Source: Bacteroidota bacterium
Lineage (GTDB): Bacteria; Bacteroidota; Ignavibacteria; UBA10030; UBA6906
Reading direction: 5' to 3'
Assembly (NCBI GenBank): GCA_003541875.1
Contig: DPLS01000343.1
Span: 1-10,686 of the forward strand
Length of the DNA stretch: 10,686 nucleotides
The notes beneath the pieces were generated by a model that saw only the letters and a list, made by a program, of their open reading frames with translations, made no database searches and was not told the DNA's origin. A program made the position numbers and the translations under genes. Numbering within the stretch: position 1 is the first letter of the stretch; each line of letters opens with the position of its first letter. Positions 1 through 6,534 of the stretch are shown here, piece after piece.

Positions 1-648
1 CTCGATGAGGTGCATTGGAGTGGCCCACCAGACAAGGATGAAGCAGGCAGTCCGAACGTTGTTGGCGCGATCGCTCTTGCCAAGGCGGTTACGGTCCTTG
101 AGGAAGTGGGGATGGAGGCGATTGCTGCACATGAGACCGAGCTGATGGAGTATGCGTACGCGAAGATGAAGAAGATCCGCGGAGTTGTGTTATACGGTCC
201 GACAGATAACCTGAAGAACAAAGTTGGAGCAATCCCCTTTAATGTTGGCTCCATGCACAATGGACTGGTTGCCGCAATCTTCGGCAGTGAGGGGGGGATC
301 GGACTGCGCAATGGTTGCTTCTGCGCCCATCCGTATGTGAAGAGAATGCTCAAGATCAGTCCGGAAGAGGATCGACGGCTCACGGCAGAGATGGTCTCGG
401 GCAACAAAGCGGACATGCCGGGACTCGTCCGTGCGTCCCTCGGCTGCTACAGTAACGAAGAGGATCTCGACCTGTTCATCGAAATGCTTGGGCGCATCGC
501 GAAGGGTGACTACCGGGGCAAGTACGTGATCAACCGTGCCACCGGAATATTTTCAGCAGCGGGATTTGCACCAGAGATTCCGGCGAACTTGGCGTTGTAC
601 GAACCCGGACAGCATGTGGTTGATCGATTTCCATCTGAAGCGTCATGA
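1..648 (+). CDS. Class V aminotransferase / cysteine desulfurase-like PLP enzyme, C-terminal part (5' end cut by window)
   Basis: The frame is open from base 1, so the gene starts upstream; the GTG at 10 is internal. The visible 215 residues are the C-terminal half of a fold-type I PLP enzyme of the NifS/SufS-like class V family. Seen: HWSGPPDKDEAGSPNVVG near the start, matching the GTPN region of SufS; a YGP...AIPFNVG segment; RNGCFCAHPY, whose second Cys (codon 322-324) aligns with the SufS catalytic Cys in RTGHHCAMP; and RASLGCYSNEEDLD, which carries the substrate-carboxylate Arg. The PLP lysine lies outside the window. About 24 extra residues sit between the Cys motif and RASL, compared with SufS. 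Inferred role: sulfur mobilisation from cysteine, perhaps for hydrogenase Fe-S clusters, or a related lyase/transaminase. The product ends 58 nt before the protease gene with no terminator between, suggesting co-transcription. The family call is firm; the substrate is unknown. Confidence 0.85.
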   Translation, partial: LDEVHWSGPPDKDEAGSPNVVGAIALAKAVTVLEEVGMEAIAAHETELMEYAYAKMKKIRGVVLYGPTDNLKNKVGAIPFNVGSMHNGLVAAIFGSEGGIGLRNGCFCAHPYVKRMLKISPEEDRRLTAEMVSGNKADMPGLVRASLGCYSNEEDLDLFIEMLGRIAKGDYRGKYVINRATGIFSAAGFAPEIPANLALYEPGQHVVDRFPSEAS

Positions 649-706
649 ACCTCAGGGCTTGTCGAAGACGCGAAGAATTTGTCATGAGGCCCATTGAGAA
701 AAGTGC

Positions 707-1195
707 ATGAACGAGCCGACGAAGCGAACGCTGATCCTTGGAGTTGGCAACCTTCTCATGGGTGATGAGGGCGTAGGTGTGCATGCGATCAAGCAACTCC
801 AGGCGGAAAAACTACCTGAGAATGTTGCCCTGCTTGACGGTGGGACGGGCGGGTTCCACCTGCTTTCACTCTTCCAGGAATACGATCCTATCATCCTTGT
901 CGATGCAACGATGGACGGGAAGCCTGCAGGCACAGTTGCCGTTACTCAACCGCGGTTTGCGAGTGACTTCCCTCGGACGCTCAGTGCCCACGACATTGGT
1001 CTTCGAGATCTCCTTGAGTCAGCTCAGCTCGTCGGACCTCTGCCGAAACTTTTCCTCATTACAGTGTCGATCCAAGAAATCCGATCCATGGTCATGGAAT
1101 TGTCCGATCCCATCCAACGCTCGCTTACCGGCGTTGTGGATGCTGTTTTCGATATTTTGAAAGCGGGTTCTGGTGGGCCTATCCGTCCTATCTGA
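707..1195 (+). CDS. [NiFe]-hydrogenase maturation protease (M52 / HyaD-HybD-HycI family)
   Basis: This 162-residue protein has the usual length of the M52 family, which clips a short C-terminal peptide from the hydrogenase large subunit after nickel is in place. It acts in the cytoplasm and senses bound nickel. Seen: an N-terminal GVGNLLMGDEGVGV motif with Glu21 (equivalent to Glu16 of E. coli HybD), LLDGGTGG at 43-50, Asp66 in ILVDAT (HybD Asp62) and His95 in LSAHD (HybD His93). All three nickel ligands are therefore present. The ATG at 707 puts the glycine-rich motif about ten residues in, as expected; its Shine-Dalgarno (SD) match is poor. These proteases are usually specific for one large subunit and often sit beside its gene, so structural genes are expected upstream of this window. 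Which of hyaD, hybD, hycI or hupD it corresponds to cannot be told from the sequence alone. Confidence 0.95.
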   Translation: MNEPTKRTLILGVGNLLMGDEGVGVHAIKQLQAEKLPENVALLDGGTGGFHLLSLFQEYDPIILVDATMDGKPAGTVAVTQPRFASDFPRTLSAHDIGLRDLLESAQLVGPLPKLFLITVSIQEIRSMVMELSDPIQRSLTGVVDAVFDILKAGSGGPIRPI

Positions 1196-1293
1196 CGGCG
1201 CAGGCAGGTGTGTTGGATCTACGAAACATCCTGACCAATGAGATGGTGTTCTCACAGAATTGATAAGGGCAACTCTCATTCTTGCCAAAGATT

Positions 1294-1325
1294 TTTGGAT
1301 GACCTCAATAAACCCATTATTTTTG
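1294..1325 (+). promoter_or_regulatory. Candidate Bacteroidetes-type promoter upstream of hypA
   Basis: A TAttTTTG box at 1318-1325 matches the Bacteroidetes -7 consensus TAnnTTTG exactly. A TTTG at 1294-1297 lies 20 nt upstream, close to the spacing expected for the -33 element. It sits in the 198-nt gap before hypA and would separate hypA-onward transcription from the aminotransferase/protease genes. There is no good sigma-70 -35/-10 pair in the gap. The match is short and AT-rich stretches give chance hits, so confidence is limited and depends on the host being in that phylum group. Confidence 0.35.
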
Positions 1326-1355
1326 GCCGCTTTTCAGGGCATGGATGTTGATTAA

Positions 1356-1367
1356 CTCCGTACGGAG
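1356..1367. promoter_or_regulatory. 12-bp perfect palindrome (possible operator) before hypA
   Basis: CTCCGTACGGAG is identical to its reverse complement. It lies 26 nt before the hypA ATG and about 30 nt downstream of the candidate -7 box, where a repressor or a leader-binding protein could act. It is not followed by a T-run, so it is not an intrinsic terminator, and with no loop it is better viewed as a DNA-binding site than an RNA hairpin. No known regulator motif (NikR, FNR) is recognised. A single copy is seen here. Confidence 0.3.
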
Positions 1368-1393
1368 AGACATTCTTCCACAAGGGCCACGGC

Positions 1394-1762
1394 ATGCACG
1401 AGCTTTCCATTGCACAGAGCATCGTTGATATCGTCCAGGCGAATCTGCCCGCATCCGGCGCGAATCTTGTGAAGTCGGTGAAGATCAAGATCGGGCAGTT
1501 ATCCGGCGTGGTTCCCGACTCGCTGGACTTTTGCTTCGGCGCAATTACGCACGGGACTTCACTACAAGGCGCCACCCTTGATATGGAGAAGGTGCCATTC
1601 ATTCTGAAGTGCAGGACGTGCACCACTTCATTCGAAAGCGAGGCGGGAATTGTTCTTTGCCCGAAATGCGGTGGCACCGATACCGAAGTTCTTTCAGGAA
1701 CCGAACTCCAGGTAGTCGAGATTGAGTTGTATGATGAACATCTTGAGAAGAAGACAGGATAG
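1394..1762 (+). CDS. hypA: Hydrogenase nickel incorporation protein HypA
   Basis: HypA is the zinc-containing nickel chaperone that works with HypB to deliver nickel to the hydrogenase large subunit. The 122-residue product begins with the canonical MHELSIAQSIVDIV; His2 is the family's key nickel ligand and requires this exact start. The structural zinc site is seen as Cys73 and Cys76 (CRTC) with Cys89 and Cys92 (CPKC). The core segment KIGQLSGVVPDSLDFCF at 33-49 is also typical. The length is a few residues above the usual 113-118 because of an acidic/lysine-rich tail. An AAGGG at 1382-1386 gives a reasonable ribosome site seven nt from the ATG. It is the first gene of the compact hyp block, following the 198-nt gap, with hypB starting 3 nt after its stop. 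Confidence 0.98.
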   Translation: MHELSIAQSIVDIVQANLPASGANLVKSVKIKIGQLSGVVPDSLDFCFGAITHGTSLQGATLDMEKVPFILKCRTCTTSFESEAGIVLCPKCGGTDTEVLSGTELQVVEIELYDEHLEKKTG

Positions 1763-1765
1763 ACC

Positions 1766-2446
1766 ATGAGTGTGATTACCATTGAGCGGAAGGTTCTTGA
1801 GAAGAACGATGAGCTTGCGCGCCGCAATCGGGAGTTGTTCGCGAAGCAACGGACGTTCGTGATCAACCTCGTAAGCTCTCCGGGATCCGGCAAGACCAGC
1901 CTGCTTGAAAAGACTCTGGGATATCTCAAGGGGAAATTGAAGATCGCCGTTATTGAAGGGGATGTACAAACGGATTTGGATGCGCAACGTGTTGCCCGGT
2001 TTGACGTGCCCGTTGCACAGATCGTGACCAACGGCGGATGCCATTTGGAGGCGAAGCTTGTAGCAGATGCATTGGACAGACTTGATCTTGCTGGCGTCGA
2101 GCTTCTTGTTATTGAGAATGTCGGCAACCTTGTCTGTCCATCGAACTATGATCTCGGCGAAGCAATGAAGGTGGTTGTTGCAAGCACAACGGAAGGCGAC
2201 GACAAGCCGTTGAAGTACCCGGCCATGTTCCGAAATGCATCGGTACTGATTATCAACAAGCTCGATCTGCTGCCGTACCTCGATTGTGACATCAACGCAC
2301 TCAAACGGAATGCTCTCCAAATCAATCCGTCACTTACTGTGTTCGAAACCTCGTGCCGGTCGGGGAGTGGGATTCCGGAATGGTGCGCATGGTTGCAGCA
2401 ACAAGTGAGCAAGGGATATAACGTGAAGCCGTCAACTCTGACATGA
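1766..2446 (+). CDS. hypB: Hydrogenase nickel incorporation GTPase HypB
   Basis: HypB is a SIMIBI-class GTPase that dimerises on GTP binding and passes nickel with HypA. Seen in the 226-residue protein: P-loop SSPGSGKTS at 37-45, Asp66 in EGDVQTD, the metal-site GCHLEA with Cys92-His93, IENVGNLVCPSNYDLGE at 116-132 with Cys124, the EGDDKPLKYP segment at 143-152 and the guanine-specificity NKLD at 164-167. There is no N-terminal CxxGC nickel motif and no histidine-rich stretch, so this is the short form with only the G-domain metal site and no nickel-storage region. AGGA at 1756-1759 may serve as its ribosome site. The stop overlaps the hypF start in an ATGA, which suggests translational coupling. 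Confidence 0.98.
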   Translation: MSVITIERKVLEKNDELARRNRELFAKQRTFVINLVSSPGSGKTSLLEKTLGYLKGKLKIAVIEGDVQTDLDAQRVARFDVPVAQIVTNGGCHLEAKLVADALDRLDLAGVELLVIENVGNLVCPSNYDLGEAMKVVVASTTEGDDKPLKYPAMFRNASVLIINKLDLLPYLDCDINALKRNALQINPSLTVFETSCRSGSGIPEWCAWLQQQVSKGYNVKPSTLT

Positions 2447-4881
2447 AGCGGGTGAATAGCAAAGCGGACTCCATTGTGACTGTTGAAAACGAACATCTCC
2501 AGCGAATGAAGGTAACTGTGCGAGGAGCCGTGCAGGGTGTTGGTTTTCGTCCGTTCGTGTATCGCCTGGCAACAGAGCTTGGTCTGCACGGTTGGGTATC
2601 GAACACGCCCCAGGGAGTCTTCATCGAAGTAGAAGGTGAAGGAGCGTTGCTGCGGCAGTTCCTGCTCCGACTGGGCAACGAACGGCCACCGCGTTCATTC
2701 ATCCAAAGCCTGGAGCATTCCTTCCTTGATCCGGTGCGATACTCAGGATTCAGCATTCGTCAGAGTAAACAGTCCGGCGAGAAGACAGCTCTTGTTCTTG
2801 CGGATATCGCCGCATGTCCTGAGTGCCTGAGCGAGGTGTTTGATTCATCGAACAGGCGCTATCTCTATCCGTTCACGAACTGCACTCACTGCGGTCCCCG
2901 ATTCACGATCATCGAGTCGTTGCCGTATGATCGACCGAACACGACGATGAAGATGTTTGACATGTGCGACGAGTGCCGGCGTGAATATGATGATCCTCGC
3001 GACAGGCGATTTCACGCCCAGCCAAATGCCTGTCCCCGTTGTGGACCTCACCTGGAACTCTGGGAGAGTGACGGCGAAGTCACAGCAAAAGATATCGTCG
3101 CACTTGGTGTTGCTGTAGAGGTCATCCGGCGAGGCGAGGTTCTTGCAGTTAAAGGCCTCGGCGGGTTCCATCTTATGGTTGATGCGAGGAATGAAACTGC
3201 CGTTCAGCTTCTGAGAGAACGGAAACACAGAGAGGAGAAACCGTTTGCGTTGATGTACTCTTCCATCGATGCAGTGAGGATGGATTGTGATGTTTCTGAA
3301 ATGGAGCAGCGACTCCTTGAGGCTCCCGAAGCACCGATAGTGCTTCTTGAGAGAAGAGAGTCTGGTGTGCAATCGTCGGTTGCAGTATCGGTGGCTCCGT
3401 CCAACCCGTATCTTGGCGTGATGTTACCGTACACGCCGTTGCATCACATGCTGATGCGAGAACTGGACTTTCCCGTGGTGGCAACAAGTGGCAATCTCTC
3501 CGACGAGCCGATTTGTACGGACGAACATGAGGCGCTTAGCCGGCTGCTTGGCATTGCCGACGCATTTCTGATCCATGATCGCCCGATTGTCCGCCACACG
3601 GATGATTCAATAGTACGCGTGATGGCCGGTCGAGAAATGGTTGTCCGTCGTGCTCGAGGGTATGCTCCGTTGCCTGTGCGTATAAAGGCGATTTCTGGAT
3701 CGCCCGTGCTTGCCGTTGGTGCTCACCTGAAGAACAGCGTTGCGCTGGCGATCCATGACAACGTGTTCATCAGTCAGCACATAGGCGATCTTGAGACCGG
3801 TGAGGCCTATGAAGCATTCCAGAAGGTAACGGCCGATTTGCAACGGTTGTATGAGGCGCGTCCGGAACAAGTTGTCAGCGATATGCACCCCGAGTATCTC
3901 TCAACAAAATACGCGGCAACCATCGGCGTCCCGGTGACAATGATCCAGCATCATTATGCCCACGTTGCTTCGTGTATGGCAGAGAATGAGCTTGAAGGAC
4001 GCGTACTTGGCGTTTCGTGGGATGGAACCGGCTACGGACCGGACGGAACCATCTGGGGTGGTGAGTTTCTGCTCACCGATTCGACATTGTTTAGCCGGGT
4101 AGCGAGTTTCAGACCGTTCAGACTCCCTGGTGGCGACAAGGCAGTGAAAGAACCACGACGGACTGCACTTGGCGTGCTATACGAAATGCTGGGCGATGAG
4201 ATGTTCAGCCGAAGTGGCCTCCATCCTCTTGACTCATTCTCATCCGACGAACTGCGTGTGCTTCGGCAAATGCTCCTGAATGGCGTTCACTCGCCCTTGA
4301 CGACGAGTGTTGGTCGTTTGTTCGATGCTGTGGCGTCGATAGTGGGACTTCGGCAACGAGCCAACTTCGAGGGACAGGCAGCAATGGAGCTTGAGTTTGC
4401 TCTCCCAAAGAACCATCGTTGCGATGCCTATTCATTCGAAATCAGTCAAGGGAAAGTATCGACGAATGATTCCAAGAACCATCAGCCCGGACTGGTGATT
4501 GATTGGTCGCCTATCGTTCTCGAAGTGCTGGAGGATGTCAGCAGAAACGAAGCACTACCTACAATCTCGCTCAAGTTCCACAACACGCTCTGCGAGATCA
4601 TCCTTGATGTGGCACGACGGATCGGCGAACAACGCGTTGTGCTGACGGGCGGGTGTTTCCAGAACAAGTACCTGACTGAACGAGCCATCCGTCGCTTGCG
4701 AGAAGAAGGGTTCCGTCCATACTGGCACCAACGCGTTCCGCCCAACGATGGGGGAATCGCATTGGGTCAAGTGAATGCCTATTTGAGGACGAAGGGAGAA
4801 ACGAGAAGTTTGAACACGTCTCATGGGTCTGAATCAAGTATCTACAGCCACCAACTCAACCAGGAGGAAAGCATCCGATGA
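2443..4881 (+). CDS. hypF: Carbamoyltransferase HypF
   Basis: HypF uses carbamoyl phosphate and ATP to make carbamoyl-adenylate and carbamoylates the C-terminal Cys of HypE, the first step to the cyanide ligands. Domains in order in 812 residues: acylphosphatase at about 22-105 (GAVQGVGFRPFVYR with Arg36, and Asn54); paired zinc fingers CPEC 125-128, CTHC 147-150, CDEC 175-178 and CPRC 197-200; a YrdC-like domain at about 215-400 (KGLGGFHL, EEKPFALM, ATSGNLSDEP); and a Kae1-like domain to about 785 (QHHYAHVASCMAE, SWDGTGYGPDG, VLTGGCFQN, PPNDGGIALGQ). It is longer than the usual ~750-770 because of about 21 residues before the acylphosphatase domain and a polar tail of about 27. The ATG at 2443 overlaps hypB by ATGA but has no ribosome site; an ATG at 2506 directly at the domain edge is an alternative start. 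Confidence 0.97.
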   Translation: MKRVNSKADSIVTVENEHLQRMKVTVRGAVQGVGFRPFVYRLATELGLHGWVSNTPQGVFIEVEGEGALLRQFLLRLGNERPPRSFIQSLEHSFLDPVRYSGFSIRQSKQSGEKTALVLADIAACPECLSEVFDSSNRRYLYPFTNCTHCGPRFTIIESLPYDRPNTTMKMFDMCDECRREYDDPRDRRFHAQPNACPRCGPHLELWESDGEVTAKDIVALGVAVEVIRRGEVLAVKGLGGFHLMVDARNETAVQLLRERKHREEKPFALMYSSIDAVRMDCDVSEMEQRLLEAPEAPIVLLERRESGVQSSVAVSVAPSNPYLGVMLPYTPLHHMLMRELDFPVVATSGNLSDEPICTDEHEALSRLLGIADAFLIHDRPIVRHTDDSIVRVMAGREMVVRRARGYAPLPVRIKAISGSPVLAVGAHLKNSVALAIHDNVFISQHIGDLETGEAYEAFQKVTADLQRLYEARPEQVVSDMHPEYLSTKYAATIGVPVTMIQHHYAHVASCMAENELEGRVLGVSWDGTGYGPDGTIWGGEFLLTDSTLFSRVASFRPFRLPGGDKAVKEPRRTALGVLYEMLGDEMFSRSGLHPLDSFSSDELRVLRQMLLNGVHSPLTTSVGRLFDAVASIVGLRQRANFEGQAAMELEFALPKNHRCDAYSFEISQGKVSTNDSKNHQPGLVIDWSPIVLEVLEDVSRNEALPTISLKFHNTLCEIILDVARRIGEQRVVLTGGCFQNKYLTERAIRRLREEGFRPYWHQRVPPNDGGIALGQVNAYLRTKGETRSLNTSHGSESSIYSHQLNQEESIR
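4862..4867 (+). promoter_or_regulatory. Strong ribosome binding site of the HypC-like gene
   Basis: AGGAGG lies inside the 3' end of hypF, ten nt before the ATG at 4878. It fixes that start and indicates that the Cys-less HypC-like gene is independently translated, not decayed. Confidence 0.75.
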
Positions 4882-5096
4882 ATCTTGTGACGGGCAGGAT
4901 TGTGGAGATCTACGTTGAAGGAGGAACCACCAAAGCCAAAGTAGGCGTGGCGGGTGCGCACTTCAGGGTGGTGATGACACTCCTCATGGATGCAAAGGTT
5001 GGCGACGGTGTGCTTATAGACTCTGGTGTTGCGATTTCGACCGTGCAGCAAATCGAAACGATGGAGGTGAGTCATGTGCTTAGCGATCCCAGGTAA
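4878..5096 (+). CDS. HypC-family paralog lacking the catalytic Cys2 and conserved His
   Basis: A 72-residue protein that lines up with the HypC encoded directly after it: MNLVT-GRIVEI against MCLAIPGKVLEI, and VGDGVLIDSGVAIS against VGEYVIVHVGFAIS. The OB-fold-like beta core is preserved, but Cys2 is Asn2, the Pro of the CLAIPG motif is missing, and the conserved His (His49 of the neighbour) is Asp48. In HypC these residues hold the Fe(CN)2CO unit with HypD, so this product should not carry the iron centre by the known route. It could be a docking or regulatory partner of HypD or the large subunit (inference). The start is well supported by ATGA overlap with hypF and AGGAGG at 4862-4867; no Cys-containing alternative start is seen. 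The last 23 nt overlap hypC in another frame and contain its start. Confidence 0.82.
   Translation: MNLVTGRIVEIYVEGGTTKAKVGVAGAHFRVVMTLLMDAKVGDGVLIDSGVAISTVQQIETMEVSHVLSDPR
5063..5070 (+). promoter_or_regulatory. Near-perfect ribosome binding site of hypC, inside the upstream gene
   Basis: GGAGGTGA is an eight-base match to the anti-Shine-Dalgarno complement, six nt (from GGAGG) before the hypC ATG at 5074. It lies inside the coding region of the HypC-like gene, so the two are translationally linked. Confidence 0.8.
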
Positions 5097-5346
5097 GGTG
5101 TTGGAGATCGACCGTGCCGTGCAGCCTGTGATGGGGACGGTAAGTTTCGGCGGGATCCAGAAGCAAGTGTGTCTCGAATGGATTCCCGAGGTAACGGTGG
5201 GTGAGTACGTGATTGTCCACGTCGGATTCGCCATCAGCAAGATGAATGAAGAGGAAGCGATGGAGACACTCGACATTCTCAGGCAGATGGGAGAAGGGTT
5301 GAGTGAGTTGGATGACGACAACAGCGGGGAACAAACCAAGGAGTAG
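5074..5346 (+). CDS. hypC: Hydrogenase assembly chaperone HypC
   Basis: HypC is the small chaperone that forms a complex with HypD, carries the Fe(CN)2CO group and hands it to the hydrogenase large-subunit precursor. The 90-residue product starts with the diagnostic MCLAIPGKVLEI; Cys2 becomes the N-terminal iron ligand after Met removal, so the start is fixed. His49 in VIVHVGFAIS and the following acidic helix EEEAMETLDILRQMGE are typical of the family. A charged tail (DDDNSGEQTKE) extends beyond the usual ~75-85 residues. It begins 23 nt inside the preceding Cys-less paralog, with the GGAGGTGA ribosome site at 5063-5070. HypD follows after 13 nt, the usual hypC-hypD pairing. Being the only copy with intact catalytic residues, this is the functional HypC. 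Confidence 0.97.
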   Translation: MCLAIPGKVLEIDRAVQPVMGTVSFGGIQKQVCLEWIPEVTVGEYVIVHVGFAISKMNEEEAMETLDILRQMGEGLSELDDDNSGEQTKE

Positions 5347-5359
5347 TTGGTGAACGGAC

Positions 5360-6475
5360 ATGAGATACATTGATGAGTATCGGGATGCGGGCGCGGCGAG
5401 ACAATATGCCGAAATGATCCGGAAGACCACCACTCGTCCGTGGACGTTGATGGAAATCTGCGGCGGACAAACACACACGATTGTGAAGTTCGGCATCGAG
5501 TCACTGCTCCCAAGGGAACTCACGCTTGTTCATGGTCCCGGCTGCCCCGTGTGTGTGACACCCCTTGAGATCATTGACAAGGCAATCATCATCGCGTCCC
5601 GGCCGGATGTCATCTTCACTTCGTTCGGTGACATGCTTCGCGTCCCCGGCTCAACGAAAGATCTTCTTTCGGTGAAAGCCGAAGGAGGCAATGTGCGCAT
5701 GGTGTACTCACCTCTGGATGCAGTGAAGATCGCACAGCAGAATCCTGAGAAGAAAGTGGTCTTCTTTGCTGTGGGTTTTGAAACCACAGCTCCAGCAAAC
5801 GCAATGTCTGTTTGGCAGGCAAAGCGGCTTGGTCTCAAGAACTTTTCCATCTTGTGTTCGCATGTGCTCGTTCCTCCCGCGATGGAGGCACTCTTATCAT
5901 CGCCAGCCAATCTTGTGCAAGGGTTCCTCGCAGCCGGACACGTGTGCACCGTGATGGGCTTCGAGGAGTATTTCCCGATTTCAGCTAAATACAATGTCCC
6001 GATTGTGGTGACCGGCTTTGAGCCTGTGGATATTCTGCAGGGTGTGTATATGACCGTGAAACAGCTTGAGGAAGGACGTCGGGAGGTTGAGAACCAGTAC
6101 GCGCGGTCGGTGCGACGTGAGGGAAATGTTCCCGCGCAGAAGCTGTTGGCTGAGGTGTTTGATGTGACTGACCGAAAGTGGCGCGGCATCGGCTCCATCC
6201 CGCGCAGCGGGTATAGGCTGAAGAAGGAGTATGCGGAGTATGATGCAGACATTGTGTTTGACGTTGGAAACATCACCGTACAGGAATCTCCGCTCTGCAT
6301 CGCCGGGTTGGTGTTGCAGGGCTTGAAGAAGCCGCATGAATGCGCGGCATTCGGGAAACAGTGCACTCCGGAGCGTCCACTCGGAGCACCCATGGTCTCC
6401 TCGGAAGGTGCATGTGCCGCGTACTATCATTATAGGAGATTTGCAACAGAGCTTTCACCCGCACCAGTGGGGTAG
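5360..6475 (+). CDS. hypD: Hydrogenase formation protein HypD (Fe-S protein)
   Basis: HypD is the [4Fe-4S] scaffold on which, with HypC, the Fe(CN)2CO unit is built; it accepts cyanide from HypE. The 371 residues match the family length. Seen: [11 protein letters not shown] with Cys34; [11 protein letters not shown] with Cys62 and Cys65, the redox and iron-binding cysteines; VGFETTAP at 138-145; [11 protein letters not shown] at 218-228; and the C-terminal cluster region with Cys313 (PLCIAG), Cys328, Cys335 and Cys352 within the EC..FG..CTPE and [11 protein letters not shown] blocks. All expected cysteines are present, so the protein looks fully functional. GGTGA at 5349-5353 is a fair ribosome site six nt before the ATG. 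It follows hypC by 13 nt; a 59-nt spacer then leads to the glutamine synthetase gene. Confidence 0.98.
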   Translation: MRYIDEYRDAGAARQYAEMIRKTTTRPWTLMEICGGQTHTIVKFGIESLLPRELTLVHGPGCPVCVTPLEIIDKAIIIASRPDVIFTSFGDMLRVPGSTKDLLSVKAEGGNVRMVYSPLDAVKIAQQNPEKKVVFFAVGFETTAPANAMSVWQAKRLGLKNFSILCSHVLVPPAMEALLSSPANLVQGFLAAGHVCTVMGFEEYFPISAKYNVPIVVTGFEPVDILQGVYMTVKQLEEGRREVENQYARSVRREGNVPAQKLLAEVFDVTDRKWRGIGSIPRSGYRLKKEYAEYDADIVFDVGNITVQESPLCIAGLVLQGLKKPHECAAFGKQCTPERPLGAPMVSSEGACAAYYHYRRFATELSPAPVG

Positions 6476-6534
6476 CCGTTATGATTCTGCACTTTTCAAA
6501 CTGAACGAACACTACCGACAAGAACCAGACAAAT

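Noticed and set aside
650..686. Inverted CCTCA / TGAGG pair between the aminotransferase and protease genes
   Set aside because: Five base pairs with a loop of over 25 nt; not credible as a terminator or operator.
1239..1254. Small inverted repeat (TGAGA / TCTCA) after the protease gene, considered as a terminator
   Set aside because: Only five base pairs and no T-run; too weak for an intrinsic terminator.
1196..1393. Sigma-54 promoter, FNR box or NikR operator in the hypA leader
   Set aside because: No GG-N10-GC pair with the right flanks, no TTGAT-N4-ATCAA and no GTATGA/TCATAC pair could be found.
1276..2127. Long open frame on the minus strand (283 codons) opposite hypA/hypB
   Set aside because: It lies opposite two unmistakable genes, has a Ser/Cys/Arg-rich composition typical of antisense shadows, and shows no recognisable motif.
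5530..6393. Long minus-strand open frame (287 codons) opposite hypD
   Set aside because: A shadow of the hypD codon pattern, with no family motif and no ribosome site or promoter of its own.
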